A stretch of DNA of 6,976 nt. Source: an uncultured Eubacteriales bacterium. GTDB lineage: Bacteria > Bacillota > Clostridia > Oscillospirales > QAMX01. The stretch is taken from assembly GCA_900551265.1 (NCBI GenBank), contig URVL01000122.1, positions 1 to 6,976 on the forward strand, given 5' to 3'. Below the pieces are notes generated by a model. That model searched no databases, was not told the DNA's origin, and worked only from the letters and a program-made list of their open reading frames with translations. The position numbers and the translations under genes are program-made. Positions 1-5,954 of this stretch are shown here, one piece after another. Each line of letters opens with the position of its first letter. The stretch's first letter is position 1.

Positions 1-109
1 CGAAACAAATACTTTTCTTCCCATTCCCGTCATCCTCATTAATATGTAATCAAACTAGTGTTAGCATCTAAATAGTACAAAACAAAATGAGATATCCTCT
101 TAAATGTTA

Positions 110-115
110 TATAAT
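110..115 (+). promoter_or_regulatory. Candidate -10 box TATAAT
   Basis: A perfect TATAAT hexamer lies about 125 bases before the first start codon. No good TTGACA-like partner stands 16 to 18 bases upstream (the sequence there is ATGAGA/TGAGAT), so this is only a candidate; in DNA this AT-rich, a chance match is quite possible. Confidence 0.25.
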
Positions 116-146
116 AAAGAAGTGTGAATAAAGCGTCTATTTAGTC

Positions 147-173
147 TTGAATTTTGTTACAAAAATATAAGAT
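147..173 (+). promoter_or_regulatory. Candidate promoter TTGAAT / TAAGAT
   Basis: TTGAAT at 147-152 resembles a -35 box. It is followed after 15 bases by TAAGAT at 168-173, or after 13 bases by TATAAG at 166-171. Both spacings are shorter than the usual 17, so support is weak. It is nearer to the start codon at 239 than the TATAAT at 110. Confidence 0.2.
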
Positions 174-238
174 TGTGTGTTATTAAGGCAAAATTGTTAG
201 ATATCTTCTGCGGTGCATATTGATGGCGGAGGCTTGTC

Positions 239-1225
239 ATGCGAATTAATGTCTTACCGTTTCTGTTCGTTATATTTCTCTTGCTCAGCGGCTGTTCTTA
301 TACCGGACAACCGGATGACGCAGGCTACAGTATACTTTCAGATGAGGCAAAGGTGTCGGAGAGCGGTTTGGAGGCTGGTGGGTATATAGCCATTCATTCG
401 CCAGAAAGCGACACTTTAGACGACGTTCCGGATCCATCCTTACAGGTGGATGATTCTCGTTCGTATAGTGTGCCGGATGCCGCTACAAGCGTACACGAAG
501 CATCATCCGACGGTGAGGCGGAGGCACGTTCAGATAACGAATCCAACAATTCCGCGCAGGTTCCAATTTATCCTGTCGATGAGGATAAAAATTTTGGAAG
601 TGACCACTCGTTTTCCAGTTCCGATGAAGCTGCCGGCTTTACGCCCGATAGCAACGACAGCGAAGAGTCTTTTCCTGAAAATCATGAAGACGCGGAAGCT
701 CTGACCAATTATCCCGAAAAAACACAAGAGGCCGTTCCGTATCAAATCACAGCGTATGTTATGAATACGTCATATGTTAACGAAGATGGCGAAAATATTC
801 TTGCACTTCATATTTTTACGCCAGTAATTGAACTTGAAAGTACGGATTCTGAGGTGTATTTTAATAAGTATTACAATACACGCGCTCTTGAGTATGCGCT
901 CTACATCAACGAAACCGTTTTTCCTGCTTTAGAGGCATCGTTACAAACTTCTGGTGCAAACGTACAGCTTTCTTCAGCCGAAATGAAGTATTCCATCCTA
1001 TATAACACAGAGGATTATCTCTGTGTGGCCGTCTCTTATACAGAGGAGTTACCGGAACGTTTGGAAAAGCGGGAGGTGGCGTCAATTTTTGATATGAAAA
1101 ACGCAACTCTGATAGATGAATGGGAAGTCAATGAGGATGCTGATAAATCGTCTGAATCTATTTTAGAGCGTATTGTATTGTCATCAAATGATAATGAAGA
1201 TCATGTAATGAATGCATCGTCCTGA
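239..1225 (+). CDS. Acidic surface lipoprotein, possible RsiV/DUF4163-like C-terminal domain
   Basis: This 328-residue protein starts with a lipoprotein signal peptide: a short positive N-terminus, a hydrophobic run at residues 5-16 and the lipobox L-S-G-C with Cys19 as the lipidated residue. Residues 20 to about 165 form a low-complexity linker rich in Ser, Asp and Glu, probably an extended wall-spanning stalk. Residues about 167-300 look folded, alternating strands and helix, with features reminiscent of the DUF3298/DUF4163 domain of RsiV and PdaC: a run ending in TPVIELE, an N-x-x-Y region, then a VSYTEE strand and an IFDMKNATLI strand like the 'fDl-tGk' motif. That family match is a judgement by eye and uncertain. 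The start is set by GGCGGAGG at 225-232, six bases before the ATG. It is followed by a weak terminator and a 125-base gap, so it may be transcribed apart from the acyltransferase operon downstream. Function unknown; an extracellular sensing or accessory role is a guess. Confidence 0.85.
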   Translation: MRINVLPFLFVIFLLLSGCSYTGQPDDAGYSILSDEAKVSESGLEAGGYIAIHSPESDTLDDVPDPSLQVDDSRSYSVPDAATSVHEASSDGEAEARSDNESNNSAQVPIYPVDEDKNFGSDHSFSSSDEAAGFTPDSNDSEESFPENHEDAEALTNYPEKTQEAVPYQITAYVMNTSYVNEDGENILALHIFTPVIELESTDSEVYFNKYYNTRALEYALYINETVFPALEASLQTSGANVQLSSAEMKYSILYNTEDYLCVAVSYTEELPERLEKREVASIFDMKNATLIDEWEVNEDADKSSESILERIVLSSNDNEDHVMNASS

Positions 1226-1250
1226 GAAACAACGGTCCGTTTCATTTTTT
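1226..1250 (+). terminator. Weak rho-independent terminator candidate
   Basis: Immediately after the TGA of the first lipoprotein gene, GAAAC (1226-1230) can pair with GTTTC (1239-1243) across an 8-base loop, and six T residues follow at 1245-1250. The stem is only 5 bp and AT-rich, so termination would be partial at best. Confidence 0.4.
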
Positions 1251-1289
1251 GTCATATAAAAATTGCGGGAACATTTTGGCCAGTATGAC

Positions 1290-1337
1290 GTCTGAATACA
1301 TGGCAATGGATAAGACCCTTGCCAAATACTTTCAGAC
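1290..1337 (+). promoter_or_regulatory. Two-tier inverted repeat abutting the ribosome binding site
   Basis: GTCTGAA (1290-1296) is the exact reverse complement of TTCAGAC (1331-1337). Nested inside it, TGGCAA (1301-1306) is the exact reverse complement of TTGCCA (1319-1324). In RNA this gives a stem of 7 bp, a 4-by-6 internal loop, a 6-bp stem and a 12-base apical loop. The outer stem ends one base before the Shine-Dalgarno AGGAG (1338-1342) of the DUF4358 lipoprotein gene. No T-run follows, so it is not a terminator. It could act on translation or mRNA stability, or be a dyad bound by a protein; the sequence cannot decide. Confidence 0.5.
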
Positions 1338-1350
1338 AGGAGAATTTTAA

Positions 1351-2070
1351 ATGTTACACTCACGTAAACTCATCGCTTTTTTGCTGGCACTCGTACTGTT
1401 GCTCTCTTTAGCGGCATGTACCAATGAAGAAGACGGGCAGGATCCCAATAACAATGCTGTTTCTGATGACGGCAACGTCCCGGATGACGGCAGCACCCCT
1501 GACGACGGCAATACCCCTGACGACGGCAACACCCCTGACGACGGCAACACCCCTGACGAAAATGGTGAACTCGGTGATGGAAGCGCCTCCGATGAAAATG
1601 GTGAACTCGGTGACGAGGCCAATCCTGATGAAACCAACCCCGACAATACGGACGAGCCGGACAGCGGTGCCGCAGATTCGGACATCGATCTCACGGCTTT
1701 CTTTGACACGCTGAATGAAACCTATGATCTCTCCTCTACCGCTGATATGGATGAAACGCTTACTGAGTCCTATCTTCCCGGATTGAGTGACATTACGTTG
1801 CGTCAGTCTGTTTTGAAAACGCCGATGATCAGCGCAGTAGTTTGTGAAATTCTGCTCGTCGAATGTGAAAACAGTGAAGATGTTGCGGCCGTCGAAGAGA
1901 TCTTTCAGGCGCGCATCCAGACGCAGATAGACGGCGGCGCTTGGTATCCCGCTTCTATCGAAACATGGGAAGGCGCTCAGGTAGTAAGCTCCGGTAATTA
2001 TGTGGCGCTCTTCGCACATGAAAATGCCGACGCAATGGCAGAAGATTTCCGTGCACTTTTTGCAGAGTAA
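1351..2070 (+). CDS. DUF4358-like lipoprotein with tandem-repeat linker
   Basis: The 239-residue product has a lipoprotein signal peptide (K6, hydrophobic residues 8-20, lipobox L-A-A-C with Cys23). Residues 24-111 are a very acidic linker with five hexapeptide units of the DDGNTP type (39-68) and two 12-residue units beginning DENGELGD (69-92). Residues about 112-238 form a compact domain resembling DUF4358: an N-terminal helix, the stretch around MISAVVCEILLVE, a helix with EIFQARIQTQ, a W-Y-P turn, then the strands around VVSSGNYVALF. DUF4358 proteins are, to my knowledge, often encoded beside MBOAT and DHHW genes in Clostridia, and that is the case here: the MBOAT gene starts 19 bases after this stop. 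AGGAG at 1338-1342, eight bases before the ATG, supports the start. Role unknown; an extracellular accessory factor of the acylation machinery is inferred from position only. Confidence 0.88.
   Translation: MLHSRKLIAFLLALVLLLSLAACTNEEDGQDPNNNAVSDDGNVPDDGSTPDDGNTPDDGNTPDDGNTPDENGELGDGSASDENGELGDEANPDETNPDNTDEPDSGAADSDIDLTAFFDTLNETYDLSSTADMDETLTESYLPGLSDITLRQSVLKTPMISAVVCEILLVECENSEDVAAVEEIFQARIQTQIDGGAWYPASIETWEGAQVVSSGNYVALFAHENADAMAEDFRALFAE
1465..1554 (+). repeat. Five in-frame 18-bp tandem units (DDGNTP)
   Basis: Five consecutive 18-bp units encode D-D-G-[NS]-[VT]-P. The first two differ from consensus (V43, S48). The third differs at a synonymous site. The fourth (1519-1536) and fifth (1537-1554) are identical at the DNA level. 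Near-identity suggests recent duplication by slippage, so copy number is likely to vary between strains without breaking the frame. Confidence 0.9.
1555..1626 (+). repeat. Two 36-bp units (DENGELGD + 4 residues)
   Basis: Two adjacent 36-bp units encode DENGELGD followed by GSAS and by EANP. The first 24 bases of each are nearly identical (GAC versus GAT at codon 1, GAT versus GAC at codon 8), while the last four codons have diverged. They continue the extended acidic linker of the lipoprotein. Confidence 0.85.
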
Positions 2071-2089
2071 TGAATAAATTGGAGGAAGT

Positions 2090-3487
2090 ATGGTCTTTTC
2101 CAGTATACCGTTTTTATTCCTTTATCTCCCAATCGTACTGGCGGTCTATTATATTGCGCCGTTTCGGTGGCGTAATATTTGGTTGTTCCTCGTAAACCTT
2201 GTGTTTTATGGTTGGGGGGAGCCGGTATACATACTTCTCATGCTTCTTTCCATCTGTATCAACTACATCAACGGTATCCTAATTGATAAGCACCGGGCCA
2301 ATGACCGTCTGGCCCGGCGCATTTTGATCGGCAACACAGTCATTAATTTACTGCTGCTGATGTTTTTTAAATATTATGACCTGTTTGCCGGAGCGCTCAG
2401 TGCAATTCCTGGCATCAATATCCAGCCGCTTGGACTGACGCTCCCGATTGGTATTTCTTTTTATACGTTTCAAACCATGTCTTATCCGATTGACGTCTAT
2501 CGAGGCAGTGCAAGCGTTCAGCGAAATTTTATCAACTTCGGCACGTTTGTCACGCTTTTCCCCCAGCTGATTGCAGGACCAATCGTTCGATATAAAGATA
2601 TAGCAGATCAACTTGATGAACGGCCTCACACTGTCGAAAAATTTGCCTCAGGCGTCTCACGTTTTCTGGTTGGTCTGGGAAAAAAGGTTCTAATTGCAAA
2701 CAATATCGGTATGTTGTGGGACACCTACTCCAGCATGGCATCCAGTGAACTGACCGTTGTAGGTGCCTGGACAGGCATACTGGCCTTTTCGCTCCAAATT
2801 TATTTTGACTTTTCCGGCTACTCCGATATGGCAATCGGACTGGGGCGTATGTTCGGCTTTGAATTTCTTGAAAATTTCAATTATCCCTATATTTCGCGTA
2901 GTGTGACGGAGTTCTGGAGGCGTTGGCACATTTCTCTTGGCACGTGGTTCCGTGATTATGTCTATATTCCCCTGGGCGGTAACCGCTGCGGCATGCCACG
3001 TCAGATCTTCAACATTTTAGTTGTATGGGCGCTCACCGGATTCTGGCACGGCGCGAATTGGACCTTCCTTCTTTGGGGATTATATTATGCCGTATTTTTG
3101 ATTCTTGAAAAGTTGTTCCTGTTAAAGTGGCTCGGACGTATGCCGCGTCCGATTGGTCACATTTATGCGCTATTCGTTGCCGTCTGCGGTTGGGTTCTCT
3201 TCCAACTTGACTCTTTGCCGCGAGTTTTTGCCTACTATAGTGCAATGTTCGGCGCAAATGGCGCCGGTTTCATAGCAAGCACAGACCTTTACTACCTCTC
3301 AAACTACGCGTTTATGTTATGCCTTGCCGTGTTGGCCTGCACGCCTCTTGGCGCATGGCTGTATCGCAAGATTCCTGAAAAGGCACGCGGCGCAGTTGTT
3401 TGTGTGCTTGTTCTGGCGGGATTGATCGTCTCTACTTCCTATCTTGTGGATGCGACCTATAATCCCTTCCTATATTTTAGATTTTGA
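2090..3487 (+). CDS. MBOAT family membrane O-acyltransferase (AlgI/DltB-like)
   Basis: This 465-residue polytopic membrane protein is a membrane-bound O-acyltransferase of the AlgI/DltB type, close to the usual family length of 460-500. The N-terminus FSSIPFLFLYLPIVL is typical. The signatures are in order: LPIGISFYTFQ (118-128), FPQLIAGPIVR (157-167), QIYFDFSGYSDMAIGL (236-251), EFWRRWHISLGTWFRDYVY (274-292) with His280, and LTGFWHGANW (315-324) with the invariant His320. The C-terminal NPFLYFRF is also characteristic. Known relatives carry acyl groups from a cytoplasmic donor across the membrane to an SGNH-type partner that acylates a surface polymer. The partner here is the DHHW gene nine bases downstream. 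GGAGG at 2081-2085 lies four bases before the ATG. No dltA, dltC or dltD is present, which argues against teichoic acid D-alanylation and for O-acetylation of a glycan; the exact polymer is unknown. Confidence 0.96.
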   Translation: MVFSSIPFLFLYLPIVLAVYYIAPFRWRNIWLFLVNLVFYGWGEPVYILLMLLSICINYINGILIDKHRANDRLARRILIGNTVINLLLLMFFKYYDLFAGALSAIPGINIQPLGLTLPIGISFYTFQTMSYPIDVYRGSASVQRNFINFGTFVTLFPQLIAGPIVRYKDIADQLDERPHTVEKFASGVSRFLVGLGKKVLIANNIGMLWDTYSSMASSELTVVGAWTGILAFSLQIYFDFSGYSDMAIGLGRMFGFEFLENFNYPYISRSVTEFWRRWHISLGTWFRDYVYIPLGGNRCGMPRQIFNILVVWALTGFWHGANWTFLLWGLYYAVFLILEKLFLLKWLGRMPRPIGHIYALFVAVCGWVLFQLDSLPRVFAYYSAMFGANGAGFIASTDLYYLSNYAFMLCLAVLACTPLGAWLYRKIPEKARGAVVCVLVLAGLIVSTSYLVDATYNPFLYFRF

Positions 3488-3496
3488 GGTGCCGCA

Positions 3497-4618
3497 ATGA
3501 GTAAAAAATCTTGTTTTGCAGTCAGCGCGGTTTTCCTTTTGTTTATTGCATTTTTCTTCATTATGAATCTGGTTACGCCGGATATTGAATTTTCTGAGCG
3601 TGAAAACCGGTATTTGCAAACGCTCCCGAAATTCACGTTTTCATCCTTGTTTTCCGGGGAATACATATCGGATTTTGAAACGTATTCTACGGATCAATTT
3701 CCCTACCGCGATACCTGGATCACCATGAAAGCCGCGCTTGAACTGGCCTCCGGGAAACGGGAAAATAATGGCGTCATCCTTTGCGAAAATGAAACGTTGA
3801 TTGAACCATTTGAGGCCCCGGATGCTTCGGTGATTGAACAAAATATTTCGTCGGTAAATACTCTGGCAGAGAAAGCGGACATACCGGTCTATTTTGCACT
3901 CATACCAGGGAAATCCGACATTTGGTCCAATTTACTTCCGGCGAATACGCCAAATGACAGCCAGCGTTCTCTCATTGAAAGCGCCTATTCACAGACAGAG
4001 GCACAGACGGTTGATATGTATGCCGTTCTTTCTGCGCACAGTGACGAGTATATTTACTATCGTACCGATCATCACTGGACTACGCTTGGTGCCTATTACG
4101 GTTATACAGCGCTTTATGAGGCCATGGGACTTGAGTACCGTCCCCTCTCCTATTTTACGCCGGAAACGATATCAGAAGAATTTTACGGTACCACTTATTC
4201 CAGCTCCGGTTTTAGCTGGGTTAAGCCGGACAGCATGGATCTCTATGTTGAGGATCCGGGTACGCTCACCATACAGAATTATCTGGATGGCACAGCGGTC
4301 GACGGCGTTCTATATGACATGAGCTATCTTGAGAAAAAGGATAAATATTCTGTGTTTTTCGGTGGCAATACCCCGCTGCTGCAAATTCATACCGGCGTGG
4401 AAGATGGCGAGCGTATTTTGATTCTGCGCGATTCCTACGCAGATAGTCTAATCCCCTTCCTCCTCTCAGATTTCTCTGAAATTCACGTAATTGATCTTCG
4501 TTATTACAAAGCCAGCATTCAGGAATATCTCACAGAGCATCATATTGACCGTGTCGCCGTACTATACAGCGTCGATACATTTTCAACAGACAATAACCTG
4601 TTCCTGCTGACTCGATAA
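3497..4618 (+). CDS. DHHW/AlgX-like membrane-anchored O-acyltransferase
   Basis: The 373-residue product has one N-terminal signal-anchor helix (about residues 7-25) with lysines before it, so the rest should face outside. The family hallmarks are clear: FSERENRYLQTLP (32-44), Y-S-T-D-Q-F-P-Y-R-D (63-72), YYRTDHHWTTLGAY (187-200) with the DHHW motif at 191-194, and LRDSYADSLIPFL (310-322) followed by EIHVIDLRYY. By analogy with AlgJ/AlgX, Asp191, His193 and Ser313 are the likely catalytic Asp-His-Ser set of an SGNH-like acetyl-esterase/transferase fold; all three are present. The start codon has GAGGT at 3486-3490 overlapping the MBOAT stop codon, with a spacer of six bases, so translation of the two genes is probably coupled. 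It probably takes the acyl group delivered by the MBOAT and transfers it to an extracellular polysaccharide. The substrate is not evident; no glycan synthase is in the window. Confidence 0.94.
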   Translation: MSKKSCFAVSAVFLLFIAFFFIMNLVTPDIEFSERENRYLQTLPKFTFSSLFSGEYISDFETYSTDQFPYRDTWITMKAALELASGKRENNGVILCENETLIEPFEAPDASVIEQNISSVNTLAEKADIPVYFALIPGKSDIWSNLLPANTPNDSQRSLIESAYSQTEAQTVDMYAVLSAHSDEYIYYRTDHHWTTLGAYYGYTALYEAMGLEYRPLSYFTPETISEEFYGTTYSSSGFSWVKPDSMDLYVEDPGTLTIQNYLDGTAVDGVLYDMSYLEKKDKYSVFFGGNTPLLQIHTGVEDGERILILRDSYADSLIPFLLSDFSEIHVIDLRYYKASIQEYLTEHHIDRVAVLYSVDTFSTDNNLFLLTR

Positions 4619-4628
4619 GAAAAATAGC

Positions 4629-4663
4629 AAAAGCCCATCATGATACATGATGGGCTTTTCTTT
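4629..4663. terminator. Bidirectional rho-independent terminator
   Basis: AAAAGCCCATCATG (4629-4642) is the exact reverse complement of CATGATGGGCTTTT (4646-4659), a perfect 14-bp stem closed by the loop ATA. On the plus strand the right arm ends in TTTT followed by CTTT; on the minus strand the equivalent arm also ends in TTTT. It lies ten bases after the DHHW stop and 42 bases past the end of the convergent PurD-like gene, so it can terminate both. Confidence 0.93.
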
Positions 4664-4704
4664 ACGAAAACTTAACTTGTCAAAGCAGCTGCTGCGGGAC
4701 TAAG

Positions 4705-5574
4705 TTATCGAAACGCATCGTAACGAATGACACCGCCAAATTTCACCTTACCAGCAGCGGTCTGTGCCACATGCCGTGCGGTGCTTCGGTCTCTTCCCCG
4801 TGCACATACAAACAATGCCCTGCGTCCGGCAGTCAATAGCTTTCCCTCCGTAAATCGAACTTCACCTAAAAACACGCCGACATTTTTCGGAATATCCGCG
4901 AGGCCCCGAATAGGTATGCCTGGCTGCTCCGCACCCAACATCAGAACTGAGCAGGACTGTTCGCTGAACCGTATCATCTCATCTGCCAGGCCGCCGTTCA
5001 TACACGCCACCAAAGCGCTCGCCAGTTCACCGCGCAGGAGGGGCAGAAGACAAAGTGCATCCATCTCCCCAAAACCCACACTGGCGGATAAGAGTTCCAA
5101 ATTCTTCTCAAGCAGCGCCATTTCAAACCGAACAATACCAGAAGGTCTGGAAACAGCGGGATCGACAGGCCTAATATACGGCAAAAAATAGCGGTGATAT
5201 GCACGATGCGCAATGTCTCTCGTATATTCCCGCGCCGGCGCTTCTGCTGCAACCGGTCCGTCCTTCTCGTCATAGTAGACGCGTACGGCTGGCATTGGAA
5301 TAATGGTCTTCCCGTCCGTCATACAATCCACGACAATACGAACGGCATGCGCCGGGGAACGTGAAGTACTGTAAAGGCAATCATCCTGTTCTCCAACCAC
5401 AAGCCCCGTACTGTGCGAGGCGCGCCATTCTTTCAGGTTATGTACGCGTTCACAGAGCGTATCAACACCGCTATAGGGGGACGTACAATACAGATCCCCT
5501 ATCTTGCGACTCTCTGCAAATTTCCAGGCCAGTGCATGTTCTCTGGCCGTATTGCCAACAATTAATATATCCAT
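4705..5574 (-). CDS. Truncated, active-site-degenerate PurD-like protein (GAR synthetase paralogue)
   Basis: The 289 residues resemble phosphoribosylamine-glycine ligase (PurD, about 420 residues) at both ends. The N-terminus MDILIVGNTAREHALAWKFA matches the PurD N-domain start (G-x-G-G-REHALAWKLA), then LVVGE (58-62). From about residue 80 it seems to jump to the late ATP-grasp region: DGKTIIPMP (87-95) and EKDGP (103-107) correspond to the 'vlPl' and 'DgDxGPNTGGMG' segments. FGEMDALCLLPLL (168-180) corresponds to 'FGDPETQvvLPLL', and LLTAGRRALFVCARG (246-260) to 'vTxGGRVLxVxAxG' of the C-domain. Roughly 100-130 residues containing most of the ATP-binding subdomain are absent. GPNTGGMG is replaced by GPVAAEAP, and the EFNxRFGDPE metal-binding stretch reads SASVGFGEMD. 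It should therefore not make GAR. The frame is open throughout, with AGGG six bases before the ATG and an in-frame TAG just upstream, so this is an intact gene and not a decaying one. Cellular role unknown. Confidence 0.75.
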   Translation of the reverse strand: MDILIVGNTAREHALAWKFAESRKIGDLYCTSPYSGVDTLCERVHNLKEWRASHSTGLVVGEQDDCLYSTSRSPAHAVRIVVDCMTDGKTIIPMPAVRVYYDEKDGPVAAEAPAREYTRDIAHRAYHRYFLPYIRPVDPAVSRPSGIVRFEMALLEKNLELLSASVGFGEMDALCLLPLLRGELASALVACMNGGLADEMIRFSEQSCSVLMLGAEQPGIPIRGLADIPKNVGVFLGEVRFTEGKLLTAGRRALFVCARGRDRSTARHVAQTAAGKVKFGGVIRYDAFR

Positions 5575-5588
5575 CTTCTACCCTGCAT

Positions 5589-5619
5589 GAAGAAACCGCC
5601 GGCTAAGCGCGGCGGTCTC
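5589..5619 (-). terminator. GC-rich hairpin between the Cys-rich gene and the PurD-like gene
   Basis: On the minus strand GAGACCGCCG pairs with CGGCGGTTTC (10 bp with one G-U) around an 8-base loop, CGCTTAGC, which could itself form two more pairs. Only TTTCTTC follows, a poor U-tract. It begins 17 bases beyond the stop codon of the 105-residue gene and ends about 14 bases before the PurD-like ATG, so it sits in that gene's leader. It may be a leaky terminator or a processing/stability hairpin. Confidence 0.6.
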
Positions 5620-5636
5620 CTCCACGACGTGATTAT

Positions 5637-5954
5637 TTACTCTTGTTCGGGATGAAGCGCGCATTCCGTTTCGACAACTTCCTCAACAGAGGGCGCACAG
5701 CCACACGTGCTGTCTTCACCGGCGGTCTCTTCACAGCAGCATGTATCACCACAGTCATCATCACTGCAGCAGCAATCATCATCGCAATTATCGTCATCAC
5801 ATTCGCAGCCGTCATCTATTAAATCTGCACATTCAATATAATCGCGGCATTTCTTTGAAATGTAGACAACACCGGCAACAACGGCAGCAGCAGCAACCCC
5901 TATTGCCGCAACGGATACAAAATCGAGCCAGTCTGGTTTCTTTTCAAATCTCAT
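5637..5954 (-). CDS. Small single-pass membrane protein with Cys/Asp-rich tail
   Basis: I do not recognise a family for this 105-residue protein. Residues 1-9 are basic-to-neutral (MRFEKKPDW), 11-32 form one very Ala/Val-rich transmembrane helix, followed by SKKCR. Basic residues flank the helix on both sides, so topology is not obvious. The tail (36-105) holds all 15 cysteines (36, 42, 50, 52, 57, 61-63, 68, 72-74, 84, 86, 98), including two CCC triplets, interleaved with runs of Asp and Glu. Such composition suggests metal binding or a heavily disulfide-linked acidic tail, but the spacing matches no ferredoxin, zinc-ribbon or metallothionein pattern I know. AGAGGTG ends five bases before the ATG, a good ribosome binding site. 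It lies 100 bases after the isocitrate dehydrogenase stop and 62 bases before the PurD-like gene, same strand; cotranscription with either is possible. Confidence 0.8.
   Translation of the reverse strand: MRFEKKPDWLDFVSVAAIGVAAAAVVAGVVYISKKCRDYIECADLIDDGCECDDDNCDDDCCCSDDDCGDTCCCEETAGEDSTCGCAPSVEEVVETECALHPEQE

Larger units (their letters stand above)
1..238. other. AT-rich non-coding leader upstream of first lipoprotein gene
   Basis: No reading frame with a ribosome binding site is visible here on either strand. The stretch is clearly richer in A and T than the coding sequence that follows. It contains several TATAAT-like words and presumably holds the promoter region of the lipoprotein gene starting at 239. 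The upstream neighbour lies outside the window. I see no convincing terminator hairpin, riboswitch fold or tRNA in it. Confidence 0.6.

Noticed and set aside
87..131. Short plus-strand frame of 14 codons in the leader
   Set aside because: There is no Shine-Dalgarno, the product is very short and the AT-rich context makes chance likely.
1465..1626. Tandem repeats as a CRISPR array
   Set aside because: Units are contiguous without spacers, are multiples of three, and are translated as a lipoprotein linker.
1408..2019. Open frame of 203 codons on the minus strand opposite the DUF4358 lipoprotein gene
   Set aside because: It is created by the repetitive, codon-biased Asp/Gly/Pro repeat region read backwards; there is no supporting ribosome binding site, and the plus strand has a clear lipoprotein signal peptide.
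2090..3487. Assignment as DltB of a teichoic acid D-alanylation operon
   Set aside because: No dltA, dltC or dltD lies nearby, and the downstream partner is a DHHW/AlgX-like protein, which fits glycan O-acetylation better.
4705..5574. Annotation as a functional PurD
   Set aside because: At 289 residues it lacks the central ATP-grasp part, and the GPNTGGMG and EFNxRFGDPE equivalents are replaced, so a ligase activity cannot be supported.
5617..5623. GGAGGAG on the minus strand as a ribosome binding site
   Set aside because: No ATG, GTG or TTG follows at a usable distance; it forms part of the flank and stem of the GC-rich hairpin.
5637..5954. Cys-rich protein as a ferredoxin, zinc ribbon or metallothionein
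   Set aside because: Cys spacing does not follow CxxCxxCxxxC, CxxC pairs or the CxC series; only composition is suggestive, so no function is assigned.
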